A model generated the notes under the pieces. That model was given only the letters and a program-made list of their open reading frames with translations. It had not been told where the DNA came from and made no database searches. From Flavobacteriaceae bacterium UBA3339 (GTDB lineage Bacteria > Bacteroidota > Bacteroidia > Flavobacteriales > Flavobacteriaceae): a stretch of 64,000 nt of DNA. A program made the position numbers and the translations under genes. This document shows, in pieces, positions 25,699 through 33,721 of the stretch. The DNA is taken from the NCBI GenBank assembly GCA_002360925.1, contig DERN01000003.1, positions 71,175 through 135,174 on the forward strand, read 5' to 3'. The stretch's first letter is position 1. Each line of letters starts with the position of its first letter.

Positions 25699-26288
25699 AT
25701 CTTTTTCTTTTTAAACTTAATTTCAATCATAAACGCACATGCTGATAAGGTTGCTGAAACAATCATAATCCATCCGCCTTTGGCCGGAATAGAATAAGCA
25801 CCAAAATTTAATAATTGTTTAAAACCAATTAAAGGCGGTTGATAGGTCATTCCTGGAACTTTAATAGGAGCAGCCGGATTCAAATTATGACCGTAATCGT
25901 ACAACCACATATAAAAATCGACTATGGCTACAATTCCAAAAAGAACAAAAAGTACAACAAAAACAAAAAACAACCATTTCCGATTAATCAATGCTGCTAA
26001 AACTCCTAAAACTCCTAAAAAGCCAATCGCGTATGGTAAAACTGCAAATTCAACAAAATCTTTTTCATGCAACTCACGCATTCCTATATAATGGTTTAAC
26101 CCGTTGATGATCTCTACATCTCCGCTTAATTTATCTGCATGAATAAAAAGTTCTAAACCTTCGGGATACTGCGGCGCTGTTAATTGGATTTGCCAAATAG
26201 GAACAAATAAAACGACGAATAAAGAGATACCTGAAATAGCTGTTAGAATTCTTGCAGCAACCTGTAATGATTTAGGTGTTGATTTCAT
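25695..26288 (-). CDS. Four-helix membrane protein of the nos operon, unknown function
   Basis: A 197-residue protein with predicted helices at residues about 10-30, 85-105, 107-128 and 175-195, and a ~55-residue extracytoplasmic loop containing ELFIHADKLSGDVEIING. I start it at ATG 26288 (MKSTPKSLQ); a longer frame to 26330 would run through the inter-gene hairpin. It lies between nosZ and nosL, where clade II nos clusters carry a polytopic protein of unknown role (NosB in Wolinella). I infer a similar position but cannot show homology. It is probably needed for N2O respiration. Confidence 0.7.
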   Translation of the reverse strand: MKSTPKSLQVAARILTAISGISLFVVLFVPIWQIQLTAPQYPEGLELFIHADKLSGDVEIINGLNHYIGMRELHEKDFVEFAVLPYAIGFLGVLGVLAALINRKWLFFVFVVLFVLFGIVAIVDFYMWLYDYGHNLNPAAPIKVPGMTYQPPLIGFKQLLNFGAYSIPAKGGWIMIVSATLSACAFMIEIKFKKKKI

Positions 26289-26304
26289 AAATTTTATTTT
26301 TAAA

Positions 26305-26335
26305 TAGAGTTGCCTCCTTTTTCGAGACAACTCTA
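26305..26335 (-). promoter_or_regulatory. Inter-gene hairpin after nosZ
   Basis: A 12-bp stem (26305-26316 with 26324-26335, one wobble pair, 7-base loop) lies 19 bases past the nosZ stop and before the next gene of the same operon. It lacks a strong T-run, so it is more likely an RNA-stabilising or partial-termination element that lets nosZ mRNA outlast its downstream partners. Confidence 0.55.
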
Positions 26336-26353
26336 TGTTTATGAACTTAAAAT

Positions 26354-28327
26354 TTAGTTTCCTTTCGGAGCTTTATCACCCGTTCCGAAACGTAATGGTG
26401 TATTGCTTCCTGCTGGAGAGACCCTAACATAACCTTGCATTTCCTGGTGAAGCGCACTACAGAAATCGGTACAGTAAATTGGAGTTATTCCTACTTTTGT
26501 CGGAATCCATTTTAAAGTTTTTGTTTCGCCAGGTAATATCAACAATTCGGAATTATTATTTCCTTTGATAGCAAAACCATGCGGTAAATCCCAATCTTGT
26601 TCTAGGTTTGTTATATGGAAATACACTTCATCTCCCATCTTAATTCCTTCGATATTATCAGGTGTAATGTGCGTTCTAATTAACGTCATGTAAACATCAA
26701 CACGATTTCCGTTACGCACCACTCTAGAATCATCTTCGTTTTTAACTACATACGCATGTTTGTTTGCATTGATATCGTAAATCCGTTTTTGCTTTTCGGT
26801 AATCAACGAAGCTGGAATAATTTGTGCATAATGTGGTTCGCCAATGGTAGGAAAATCGAGCAACAACTCCATTTTATCTCCCGAAATATCAAAAAGTTGC
26901 GCACTTTGTGTTAATTCCGGACCTGTTGGCAGATAACGATCTTTAGTGATTTTATTCCATGCTACTAAATATTTACCCGAAGGTTTTTTGGTATCACCAC
27001 CAGCAACTGTTAAGTGTCCTGTTGAATAATAAGTAGGTTGTCTGTCTACTACTTGTAAGGTTTTGATATCCCATTTTACAACTTCGGAAGAAACAAAGAA
27101 CGATGTATAAGCAAATCCTTTATCATCAAATTCTGTATGCAAAGGTCCTAATCCCGGTTTTTCAACTTCGCCATGTAAAACGGCATCGTAACTTAAAACT
27201 GGAATTCCATCATAATCTCCATCAAACTTTTTCGTTTCAATCGCTTTCATCATTTTAGAGAAAGAGAAAACCGGAATTAAAGAAGCTAATTTTCCGCTTC
27301 CTACGATATATTCTCCCGTAGGATCTACATCGGTTCCGTGAGGCGACTTAGGACATGGAATATAATAGGCAACACCTTCCAAATCTAAAATATCGAGTAC
27401 ATTTACTTCATCCATAATGGTTGAGGTTGCCGTATGTGTATGTTCATCATACACATTGTGCGCATATTTCGTTTTTACTTTTCTACCTTTTCCGGATTTG
27501 ATTAATTCGGCAGCTTTTTTCCAGTTAATTGCCAAAATAAAATCCTTATCTCTTTGTGAAGCATTCACTTCCAGTAACGTATGTGCTTTTTCTGTGTTAT
27601 AGGTCGAAAAGAAAAACCATCCGCTGCTCGGTCCTTTTCCGGTATGACTTAAATCGTAATTCACTGGAGGTGTTTTCAACTGAAAATCAATTCCCATTCG
27701 ACCCGTTTGCGGATCCACTTTAATAAAGGAAAGTGCTCCATTAAAATTTTCAGAATAACTACTGATTGGTACATCTCCATTCTCATCATCGAACGGTACA
27801 GAAAAACGGGTTCCGGCAATTACGTATTCGGTATTATCGGTAATAAAAGGAGATGAGTGATTACCAGCAGAATTTGGAATTTCAATAATCTCAGTTGTTG
27901 TAAAAGTCGTAAGATCTAATCGTGCTACACGAGGCGTATTGTTTTCGTTGGCAAATAACCATCGTCCGTCATTTAATCCGTCGGTTTGCGAAACAGCTAA
28001 GTGATGTTGATCTCCCCAAGGCACAAAACCGTGAGATGTGTTTAACATGGGTTTTGTTTCTTCACTATATCCATAACCTGTTTCCGGATCTTGAGAAAAC
28101 ACCGGTAGTACTTTTAACAAGCGTCCCGAAGGAATTCCGTAAACCGAAACCTGTCCGCTAAATCCACCTGAAGTAAAGGAATAAAATTCATCATGCTCTC
28201 CAGGTGCTACATAAACTTTTTGGGCAGCGTCTCCGCTAATTGCATCGGAAGTAGTTTTAGGTTTACAGCCTGCAAAAACAGCTAACCCCAAAACAGCCAA
28301 GACTATTTTCTTGATATTTTTTTCCAT
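26354..28327 (-). CDS. nosZ: Nitrous-oxide reductase, clade II
   Basis: A 657-residue periplasmic multicopper enzyme that reduces N2O to N2. The C-terminal cupredoxin CuA centre is plain: IYCTDFCSALHQEMQGYVRV has the two Cys, His and Met ligands. The beta-propeller carries several His-containing blades (for example DQHHLAVSQTDG and NHSSPF) expected to hold CuZ. The export signal is Sec/lipoprotein type (MEKNIKKIVLAVLGLAVFAGC) with no twin arginine, which is diagnostic of clade II NosZ. I use ATG 28327. An in-frame ATG at 28360 would overlap the upstream cytochrome gene and spoil the signal peptide. No nosR or nosX is present. Confidence 0.95.
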   Translation of the reverse strand: MEKNIKKIVLAVLGLAVFAGCKPKTTSDAISGDAAQKVYVAPGEHDEFYSFTSGGFSGQVSVYGIPSGRLLKVLPVFSQDPETGYGYSEETKPMLNTSHGFVPWGDQHHLAVSQTDGLNDGRWLFANENNTPRVARLDLTTFTTTEIIEIPNSAGNHSSPFITDNTEYVIAGTRFSVPFDDENGDVPISSYSENFNGALSFIKVDPQTGRMGIDFQLKTPPVNYDLSHTGKGPSSGWFFFSTYNTEKAHTLLEVNASQRDKDFILAINWKKAAELIKSGKGRKVKTKYAHNVYDEHTHTATSTIMDEVNVLDILDLEGVAYYIPCPKSPHGTDVDPTGEYIVGSGKLASLIPVFSFSKMMKAIETKKFDGDYDGIPVLSYDAVLHGEVEKPGLGPLHTEFDDKGFAYTSFFVSSEVVKWDIKTLQVVDRQPTYYSTGHLTVAGGDTKKPSGKYLVAWNKITKDRYLPTGPELTQSAQLFDISGDKMELLLDFPTIGEPHYAQIIPASLITEKQKRIYDINANKHAYVVKNEDDSRVVRNGNRVDVYMTLIRTHITPDNIEGIKMGDEVYFHITNLEQDWDLPHGFAIKGNNNSELLILPGETKTLKWIPTKVGITPIYCTDFCSALHQEMQGYVRVSPAGSNTPLRFGTGDKAPKGN

Positions 28328-28343
28328 TTTATTTATTTTTTGA

Positions 28344-28817
28344 TTATTTAACTCCATCATTTTTCCTCATGAATTCCAAAATCTGTCTTGCTTCATCATC
28401 TGTTAAAGACTGATTTGGCATACGAACCAAACAAACTTCTAGCTGGGCTTGCAATTCCGGATCTTTGTCAATCATAGGATCTGGATTGGTAATAAAATTC
28501 ATGATCCATTCCGGCGTGCGTCTTTCTGTAACTCCTTTCCATCCTGGACCTACTAATTTTTCATCTGAAAGTTTGTGGCACGACGTGCATTTCGTTCCCG
28601 CAACAGCTTCTCCCAAGCTTGCCATTTCTTTATTTAAATTTGCAGGAAGATCTACTTTGTCGTATTTCCCTTCTCCTTTTTTAGGATCATATGAGGTATT
28701 TTCTGTCACCGTATTTTCAGTTTGAGACGGCTTAGAAAAGTCGCTTGTCGCGTTTTCTTTTTTTCCGCATGACACCAAGAAGAATAGCGAAGCGGATAGT
28801 AATACAAGTTTTTTCAT
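28344..28817 (-). CDS. Cytochrome c lipoprotein, first gene of the nos operon
   Basis: A 157-residue lipoprotein (MKKLVLLSASLFFLVSC) with one class I c-type heme site, GTKCTSCHKLSDEK, and a plausible distal Met in LVRMPNQSLTDDEA. It is probably an electron donor to the neighbouring N2O reductase, either directly or together with the azurin encoded 3 kb away. Its stop lies 16 bases from the chosen nosZ start. The FNR-like box B 55 bases upstream controls the operon. Confidence 0.9.
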   Translation of the reverse strand: MKKLVLLSASLFFLVSCGKKENATSDFSKPSQTENTVTENTSYDPKKGEGKYDKVDLPANLNKEMASLGEAVAGTKCTSCHKLSDEKLVGPGWKGVTERRTPEWIMNFITNPDPMIDKDPELQAQLEVCLVRMPNQSLTDDEARQILEFMRKNDGVK

Positions 28818-28841
28818 GTTCTTCTACTTTTTTATTTGATT

Positions 28842-28917
28842 CAAATTTCACGCTTTAAATAAAGAGAAATGTATGATCCAAATCATAAAGCACTGATTTT
28901 TAATGTACATACCTTTA
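28842..28917. promoter_or_regulatory. FNR-like box B with two divergent promoters
   Basis: The perfect palindrome TATGATCCAAATCATA (28872-28887; centre 28879.5) serves both sides. Minus strand: GAAATTTG starts 30.5 bases downstream (28849-28842), 25 bases ahead of the cytochrome c gene. Plus strand: TACCTTTA starts 30.5 bases downstream (28910-28917), 71 bases ahead of the ric gene. A site centred about 42 bases before the start of transcription is where Crp/Fnr proteins activate. Confidence 0.8.
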
Positions 28918-28987
28918 CTTGAAAAGTTTTCTAGTTTGAAAGCTAAATCCGAACTCAGAAAAAATAGTAATCAATAAATAAATTAAT

Positions 28988-29710
28988 ATGGAACTCTCAG
29001 AAAAAACAACAATCGGAGAAATTGTTGCCGAAGATTATAGAACGGCTGCTTTATTTTCAAATCTTGGTATTGACTTTTGTTGTAAAGGTCATCGAACACT
29101 GAATGAAGTAACTTCTAAAAAGAATCTGGATTTAGAAAATATCCGACAAGAATTACAGAATATCATGAACAAAAAAGAAGATACTTCGGTAGATTTTAAA
29201 TCATGGGAAATAGATCTACTAGCAGATTACATAGAAAAAACACATCATAGATATGTAGAGGAAAAATCACAAGTTCTTTTATTATTATTAAACAAACTTT
29301 GTAAGGTTCATGGAGCAAATCATCCGGAATTATTTGAAATCAATCAATTGTTTATTGCGTCTGCACAAGATTTAGCCGCACATATGAAAAAAGAAGAATT
29401 GATTTTATTCCCTTTTATCCGAAAAATGGTCAAAGCAAAACGAGCTAATGCCGACTTGGAACAGCCAAATTTTGGAACAGTAGACAATCCAATCGAAATG
29501 ATGATGCACGAACATGATCAGGAAGGTGAACGTTTTAGAAAAATTGCAGCATTATCGAATAATTATCAAACACCTAGTGACGGTTGTGCAACCTATCAAA
29601 CAGCTTTTAGTATGTTGTCAGATTTTGAAAAAAACCTTCATCAGCATATTCACTTGGAAAACAATATTTTGTTTCCAGGAGCTCAAATTATGGAGAAAAC
29701 CTACAACTAA
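28988..29710 (+). CDS. ric: Iron-sulfur cluster repair di-iron protein (Ric/ScdA/YtfE)
   Basis: A 240-residue cytosolic protein. The N-terminal ScdA_N (DUF542) domain has the motif GIDFCCKGHRTL. The hemerythrin-like domain (residues about 80-235) supplies di-iron ligands in THHRYVEE, CKVHGANHPE, AAHMKKEELILFPF, MHEHDQEGERF and HQHIHLENNILFPG. Such proteins repair iron-sulfur clusters after nitrosative or oxidative damage and release or metabolise NO. The divergent position from the nos operon across one FNR-like box implies shared induction. Confidence 0.92.
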   Translation: MELSEKTTIGEIVAEDYRTAALFSNLGIDFCCKGHRTLNEVTSKKNLDLENIRQELQNIMNKKEDTSVDFKSWEIDLLADYIEKTHHRYVEEKSQVLLLLLNKLCKVHGANHPELFEINQLFIASAQDLAAHMKKEELILFPFIRKMVKAKRANADLEQPNFGTVDNPIEMMMHEHDQEGERFRKIAALSNNYQTPSDGCATYQTAFSMLSDFEKNLHQHIHLENNILFPGAQIMEKTYN

Positions 29711-29732
29711 TTATTCAAGTTAATTATTATTC

Positions 29733-29770
29733 AAAAAAAGCTGTAAACCTGCGTTGTTACAGCTTTTTTT
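29733..29770. terminator. Bidirectional terminator
   Basis: The stem AAAAAAAGCTGTAA pairs with TTACAGCTTTTTTT between the convergent ric and 12-TM membrane protein genes. Confidence 0.85.
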
Positions 29771-30995
29771 ATAGTATGCGTTTTCGTTTTTTTAAAGCAA
29801 AAAGAAATAATAAAGCAGACGACGTAAATAAGAGCAGCGCTGCAAATAGCAATAATTCATTTATATAGATTAAAACTATTTTCTTGAATCCGAAAAAAAC
29901 TTGCATAAACAAAAACAACTCGTTTATAAAAACAGCAACTACAAAAAACAGTAATGCAAAGTGTATATATTTTCCTATTTCGAGTAATTTTTGATGTGTT
30001 CCAAAAATAAAATACAACAAGAATAGGGAGATAATTCCTAATAAAACGAGATGAAGAAATGCAATAACAATAGAACGTATTCCAAACACGATTTCAGCTA
30101 ATTCAGGAATAATCAATAAAAATTGTAATAAAAATTTTAAGCTCACACAAATTGCAACAAATAGTAAAATAAGACGCAAAAGTCGAGGTTCGTCCTTTAG
30201 TTCGTTTTTCCAATATCTTTTTAGAAAGTGCTGCATTTTTATCCAACCAAGGAATTGTAATAAGGCAAACCCAGCTGTAATCCAATAAACAATCTCAGGA
30301 ATATTCAACCATAAGATTGATAACACATAGGTTATAAAAGTTGCAAAAAACAATAGATAGTAATACCGTTTGCTTTGTTTTAAAAGTTCTTCATTGAATT
30401 TAAACAGAGAAAGAAACAACCCTATACATGCAAATAAAAACCAACCATTATATTGAAAATGCAAATAAAAATAAATGGAAGCCAAATATAAATCGAAGTT
30501 GATGTTTTGGCTTGTTAAAGTATAAGCCAGAAAAAAGGTTCCAAAAGATGAAAGAATACCAAAGAGTAAGGCAGCTTTAAACCATCTTAAATATATTTCT
30601 GATTTTAAAGAGCGTGTGTCTTTGTAAAATGAAAATGCAAATACATAGAACACAAAAATAGAAATAGTTGAAAAACCAATGGAAAATGCACCATAACCTT
30701 GATAAATAAAAGACACTAACATTCCGTAAGCACAGATTAAATTAGTAATAATCAACTTAATGTATTTGGAAGCAGAAAATAATTGAATTTTGTTTTTAAC
30801 AACATATAGCATCAAAATGATTAAAGTATGCGTAATCCAACCAGAAAAAGCAAAATGTGAATGAGAATGAAGAAGATTTTTTTGAATAAGAGGAAGTTCA
30901 ATACAAATCTTCAATCTTAAAAAAGTACCTAATAAGGCTACCAAAAATAAATTAAGTAAAGAGATTTTTAACCAAAAAACTATATTTAATTTCAT
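29769..30995 (-). CDS. 12-TM membrane protein resembling heme-copper oxidase subunit I, NO/N2O-linked
   Basis: A 408-residue protein with about 12 transmembrane helices and no large soluble domain. His residues sit inside predicted helices: LLHSHSHFAFSGWITH (helix 2), YLHFQYNGWF (helix 6), AFLHLVLLG (helix 10) and YIHFALLF (helix 11). Twelve helices with intramembrane His resemble subunit I of heme-copper oxidases, NO reductase or NnrS, but the adjacent His pair that binds CuB in true oxidases is not seen. I recognise it as a conserved but unnamed flavobacterial family. Its ATG overlaps the Crp/Fnr gene stop (TAATG), so it is induced with that regulator from box C. A heme-binding role in NO handling is inference. 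Confidence 0.6.
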   Translation of the reverse strand: MKLNIVFWLKISLLNLFLVALLGTFLRLKICIELPLIQKNLLHSHSHFAFSGWITHTLIILMLYVVKNKIQLFSASKYIKLIITNLICAYGMLVSFIYQGYGAFSIGFSTISIFVFYVFAFSFYKDTRSLKSEIYLRWFKAALLFGILSSFGTFFLAYTLTSQNINFDLYLASIYFYLHFQYNGWFLFACIGLFLSLFKFNEELLKQSKRYYYLLFFATFITYVLSILWLNIPEIVYWITAGFALLQFLGWIKMQHFLKRYWKNELKDEPRLLRLILLFVAICVSLKFLLQFLLIIPELAEIVFGIRSIVIAFLHLVLLGIISLFLLYFIFGTHQKLLEIGKYIHFALLFFVVAVFINELFLFMQVFFGFKKIVLIYINELLLFAALLLFTSSALLFLFALKKRKRIL

Positions 30996-31582
30996 TAATA
31001 ATAAATTTTATGATTTACAATCTCAACGATTTTCTTTTGTTTCATTTTACTCAGCGTTCTAATGACAGTTTCAACTCGTAATCCTGTAAAATTGGCAATT
31101 TCCTGACGGGTAAACGTGATTAATTCTCTCTGATTATTTTTTTTACATGAATCAAGAAAAGCTTGAATTCTAAACTCGGGTTTCTGATTGATGATGTCCT
31201 TTGAGGTTGTCGCTTTATTGTGAATTCTACGTGCCAGCAATTTTAAAAATTGTTGTTGAATTTGCGGAAAATCATCTAAGATTTTAAAAAATCGTTCTTT
31301 TGACAATTTCGCAATCTTAGAATTCTGAAATGCCATTGCAAACGCAGGATATTTCTCATCTATAAACAAGGGAGGTTCACCAAAGCTTTGTCCGCAAGAA
31401 AAATAACCTTGCGTAAATTCTTTTCCTTCTTCATTCGAATTGTACATTTTGACACTTCCTTCAACCACCTGAAGATAGAAATGGGCATCATCACCTTCAA
31501 ACAAAATAATTTCACCTTTTTCATACTCTTTACAAAAAGCTCCGTAAGAAATAAGTAGTTGTATGTCGATTTGAGGTTTCAT
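30995..31582 (-). CDS. Crp/Fnr family regulator of the nitrogen-oxide genes
   Basis: A 195-residue regulator with a cNMP-type sensor domain (YEKGEIILFEGDDAHFYLQV, then FSCGQSFGEPPLF), a long dimer helix and a C-terminal HTH (REIANFTGLRVETVIRTL). The recognition helix keeps the ExxxR pair (E-T-V-I-R) that FNR-type proteins use to read TGA half-sites, fitting the TATGA box. It lacks the FNR iron-sulfur Cys pattern, so an NO-sensing DNR/NnrR-like mode is more likely. Its own promoter carries box C, suggesting autoregulation. It heads a two-gene unit with the 12-TM protein. Confidence 0.85.
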   Translation of the reverse strand: MKPQIDIQLLISYGAFCKEYEKGEIILFEGDDAHFYLQVVEGSVKMYNSNEEGKEFTQGYFSCGQSFGEPPLFIDEKYPAFAMAFQNSKIAKLSKERFFKILDDFPQIQQQFLKLLARRIHNKATTSKDIINQKPEFRIQAFLDSCKKNNQRELITFTRQEIANFTGLRVETVIRTLSKMKQKKIVEIVNHKIYY

Positions 31583-31598
31583 TTTGAGATAGTTTTAA

Positions 31599-31673
31599 CA
31601 AAGTTAAGGTTTTGATTTTGTGAATTTTTATGATTAAAATCATATTCTGTTCGTTTTAAAAGCCTTATCTTTA
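31599..31673. promoter_or_regulatory. FNR-like box C with two divergent promoters
   Basis: The perfect palindrome TATGATTAAAATCATA (31629-31644; centre 31636.5). Minus strand: the consensus -7 box TAACTTTG (31606-31599) starts 30.5 bases away and drives the crp gene. Plus strand: TATCTTTA (31666-31673) starts 29.5 bases away and drives azurin. The geometry is the same as at boxes A and B. Confidence 0.82.
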
Positions 31674-31700
31674 TATAGAAATTGTTAAAAACAAAAAAGC

Positions 31701-32198
31701 ATGAAAAAATTATTGAAAAGCACGTTATTTTTATCATTAGCAGTTGTAGCTGTTTCTTGTAAAAATGAACCTAAGAAAACGGAAGATACTACAACTCCTA
31801 CAGAAGAAGCTGTAACAGAAACAAAAGGTTTTCAGATAGAAATTGAAGGTAATGATGCCATGCAATATAATAAAACCGAATTAAAAGTTCCGGTTGGTGA
31901 AACGGTTGTTTTAACTTTGAAACATACCGGAAAAATGGCAAAAGAAGTTATGGGACACAATTTTGTATTGTTAAAAAAAGGAACCGATTTCAATGATTTT
32001 GCAGCAAAAGCTTCGGAAGCTAAAGATACAGATTATGTTCCAGCAGGAAGTGATGCAGTTATTGCACACACAAGTTTAGTTGGCGGAGGCGAATCTACTA
32101 CGGTTGAATTCACAATTACAGAAGCGGGATCTTACGATTTCTTATGTACATTCCCAGCGCATGCAGCTTTAATGAAAGGCGTTTTAATTGCTGAATAA
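31701..32198 (+). CDS. Azurin, lipoprotein form
   Basis: A 165-residue type I blue copper protein. A lipoprotein signal (LSLAVVAVSC) and a Lys/Glu/Thr-rich linker precede the cupredoxin domain (residues about 38-165). All azurin copper ligands are visible: His in EVMGHNFVLL, then Cys, His and Met in FLCTFPAHAALMKG. It is a periplasmic one-electron carrier; by its promoter (box C) and position it probably feeds N2O reductase or another nitrogen-oxide reductase elsewhere in the genome. Confidence 0.95.
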   Translation: MKKLLKSTLFLSLAVVAVSCKNEPKKTEDTTTPTEEAVTETKGFQIEIEGNDAMQYNKTELKVPVGETVVLTLKHTGKMAKEVMGHNFVLLKKGTDFNDFAAKASEAKDTDYVPAGSDAVIAHTSLVGGGESTTVEFTITEAGSYDFLCTFPAHAALMKGVLIAE

Positions 32199-32233
32199 AA
32201 CCAAGATTAATAAAAGTTTTAATGTTTACTATT

Positions 32234-32268
32234 AAAAAAAGCAACAGACTTTAGTCTGTTGCTTTTTT
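32234..32268. terminator. Bidirectional terminator
   Basis: A 17-bp perfect stem (AAAAAAAGCAACAGACT and complement) between the convergent azurin and Cys-rich protein genes. Confidence 0.88.
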
Positions 32269-32275
32269 GTTTTAG

Positions 32276-32623
32276 TTATGATTTATGGATTCCGTAAACG
32301 CAATGTCGACAACCATTTTTGCAACAGCGTCCTTTTAAATAATGATATGTTTCGGTAAACACAAAAAAACCATTTTCCATATAAAAATGTAGCCCTTCGA
32401 CCATTTCTGTTGGACGCTTTGGAAATTTATTTTCTAAAGAGAATTTCGTTAATTCGTCGAACTTTTTTAAACAATCATTACACAAACAATCGTGTTGTGT
32501 TTTTTCATACAAAAAAGCGACGGTTTCATCTAACAATTCTACTTTTTGGCAATCGCAATTTTGAATATCATCTACATTGCAAACAATTGGTTTATGGCAA
32601 TGTGTACATTTTTGATGTTCCAT
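32276..32623 (-). CDS. Cys-rich CWC / DUF5522 fusion protein
   Basis: A 115-residue cytosolic protein in two parts. The N-terminal half has the CWC-type cysteine pattern (CTHCHKPIVC, then NCDCQK, then CLCNDCLKKF). The C-terminal half is DUF5522-like (GLHFYMENGFFVFTETYHYL, then CCKNGCRHCVYG). Eleven or more Cys residues and clustered pairs imply bound zinc or an iron-sulfur cluster. The two domains are often separate small genes; here they are fused. It is transcribed 12 bases downstream of the mevalonate decarboxylase gene. Its function is unknown. Confidence 0.75.
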   Translation of the reverse strand: MEHQKCTHCHKPIVCNVDDIQNCDCQKVELLDETVAFLYEKTQHDCLCNDCLKKFDELTKFSLENKFPKRPTEMVEGLHFYMENGFFVFTETYHYLKGRCCKNGCRHCVYGIHKS

Positions 32624-32635
32624 CTGATTTTAAAA

Positions 32636-33718
32636 TTAAGATAGTTCTTGAGCTCCAAATCCCATTTCATCATGAATAAATTGTCCGTTTTGACAATATT
32701 TAGACAATTCATTTTCTATAAAATCATGAACTTTGATTTTATATTGATTTGGATATAATACGTGAACATTTGCGCCTGCATCTAAAGTAAAACAAACAGG
32801 AATGTTAGTTTCTTGACGGAATTTCCAAATTTGATTAATGATTTCCAATGTATTAGGTTTCATTAAAATGAAATAAGGCATCGAAGTCATCATCATTGCG
32901 TGCAACGTTAACGCTTCACTTTCGACCAAAGCAATGAATTGCTCTAAATTTCCTGTTTTTAAAATATCTTTTAATTTGGAAATATTTTCATGTGCTTGCG
33001 TAAAACGACGTTCGGCAAACGGATGATTGTGCATTAATTCGTGACCAACAGTGCTCGAAACTTGTTTTTCGCCTTTATCTACTAATAAAATAGTATCCTG
33101 AAATTGATTAAAAACTTCATGTACTTCATAAGGAAACTGCACTCCGAATAAATCCGAACTATTTTCTATACTTTTTGTTTCGCCCCAAACTACGATATTT
33201 CCTTTTATACTTCGGCAAGCACTTCCCGAACCTAAACGCGCCAACAACGAAGCTTTTTCATCGTAATAAACTTCGGTTTGATTTGGATTTAGCATTTTTT
33301 CTAAAGCGATAATATTCGCAGAAAGCGCTGCCATTCCCGAAGCCGAAGAAGCAATTCCGGAACTGTGCGGAAACGTATTTTGAGTATCAATAGTAAAATG
33401 ATAATCTAAAATAAACGGACACAAATCTTGAATACGTTCAAAATACTTTTGAATTTTTGGTTGGAAAGACTCTTTCGGTTTTCCTTCAAATAATAAATCA
33501 AACGAAATATTTTTCTCTGCTTTGGGTTCGTATTGCAAAGTCGTAATAGTTTTACAATGATTTAAGGTAAAACTTAACGAAGGATTTGCTGGAATTTGAT
33601 TGTCTTTTTTCCCCCAATATTTTACCAAAGCAATATTACTTGGAGCCGAAAAAGTAAAAGAACCTTTTTCTGTAATCGTTAAAAAATCGGTTGTTTTAAA
33701 AGTATCTAAAGTTTTCAT
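32636..33718 (-). CDS. mvaD: Diphosphomevalonate decarboxylase
   Basis: A 360-residue GHMP-superfamily enzyme that converts mevalonate diphosphate to isopentenyl diphosphate with ATP and loss of CO2. Signature segments: PSNIALVKYWGK at the start, then the ATP loop FPHSSGIASSASGMAALSA, then GSGSACRSIKG, and TLDAGANVHVLYP with the catalytic Asp. It lies 3 bases from the upstream flavoprotein gene and shares the minus strand with the other mevalonate genes. Confidence 0.93.
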   Translation of the reverse strand: MKTLDTFKTTDFLTITEKGSFTFSAPSNIALVKYWGKKDNQIPANPSLSFTLNHCKTITTLQYEPKAEKNISFDLLFEGKPKESFQPKIQKYFERIQDLCPFILDYHFTIDTQNTFPHSSGIASSASGMAALSANIIALEKMLNPNQTEVYYDEKASLLARLGSGSACRSIKGNIVVWGETKSIENSSDLFGVQFPYEVHEVFNQFQDTILLVDKGEKQVSSTVGHELMHNHPFAERRFTQAHENISKLKDILKTGNLEQFIALVESEALTLHAMMMTSMPYFILMKPNTLEIINQIWKFRQETNIPVCFTLDAGANVHVLYPNQYKIKVHDFIENELSKYCQNGQFIHDEMGFGAQELS

Positions 33719-33721
33719 ATT

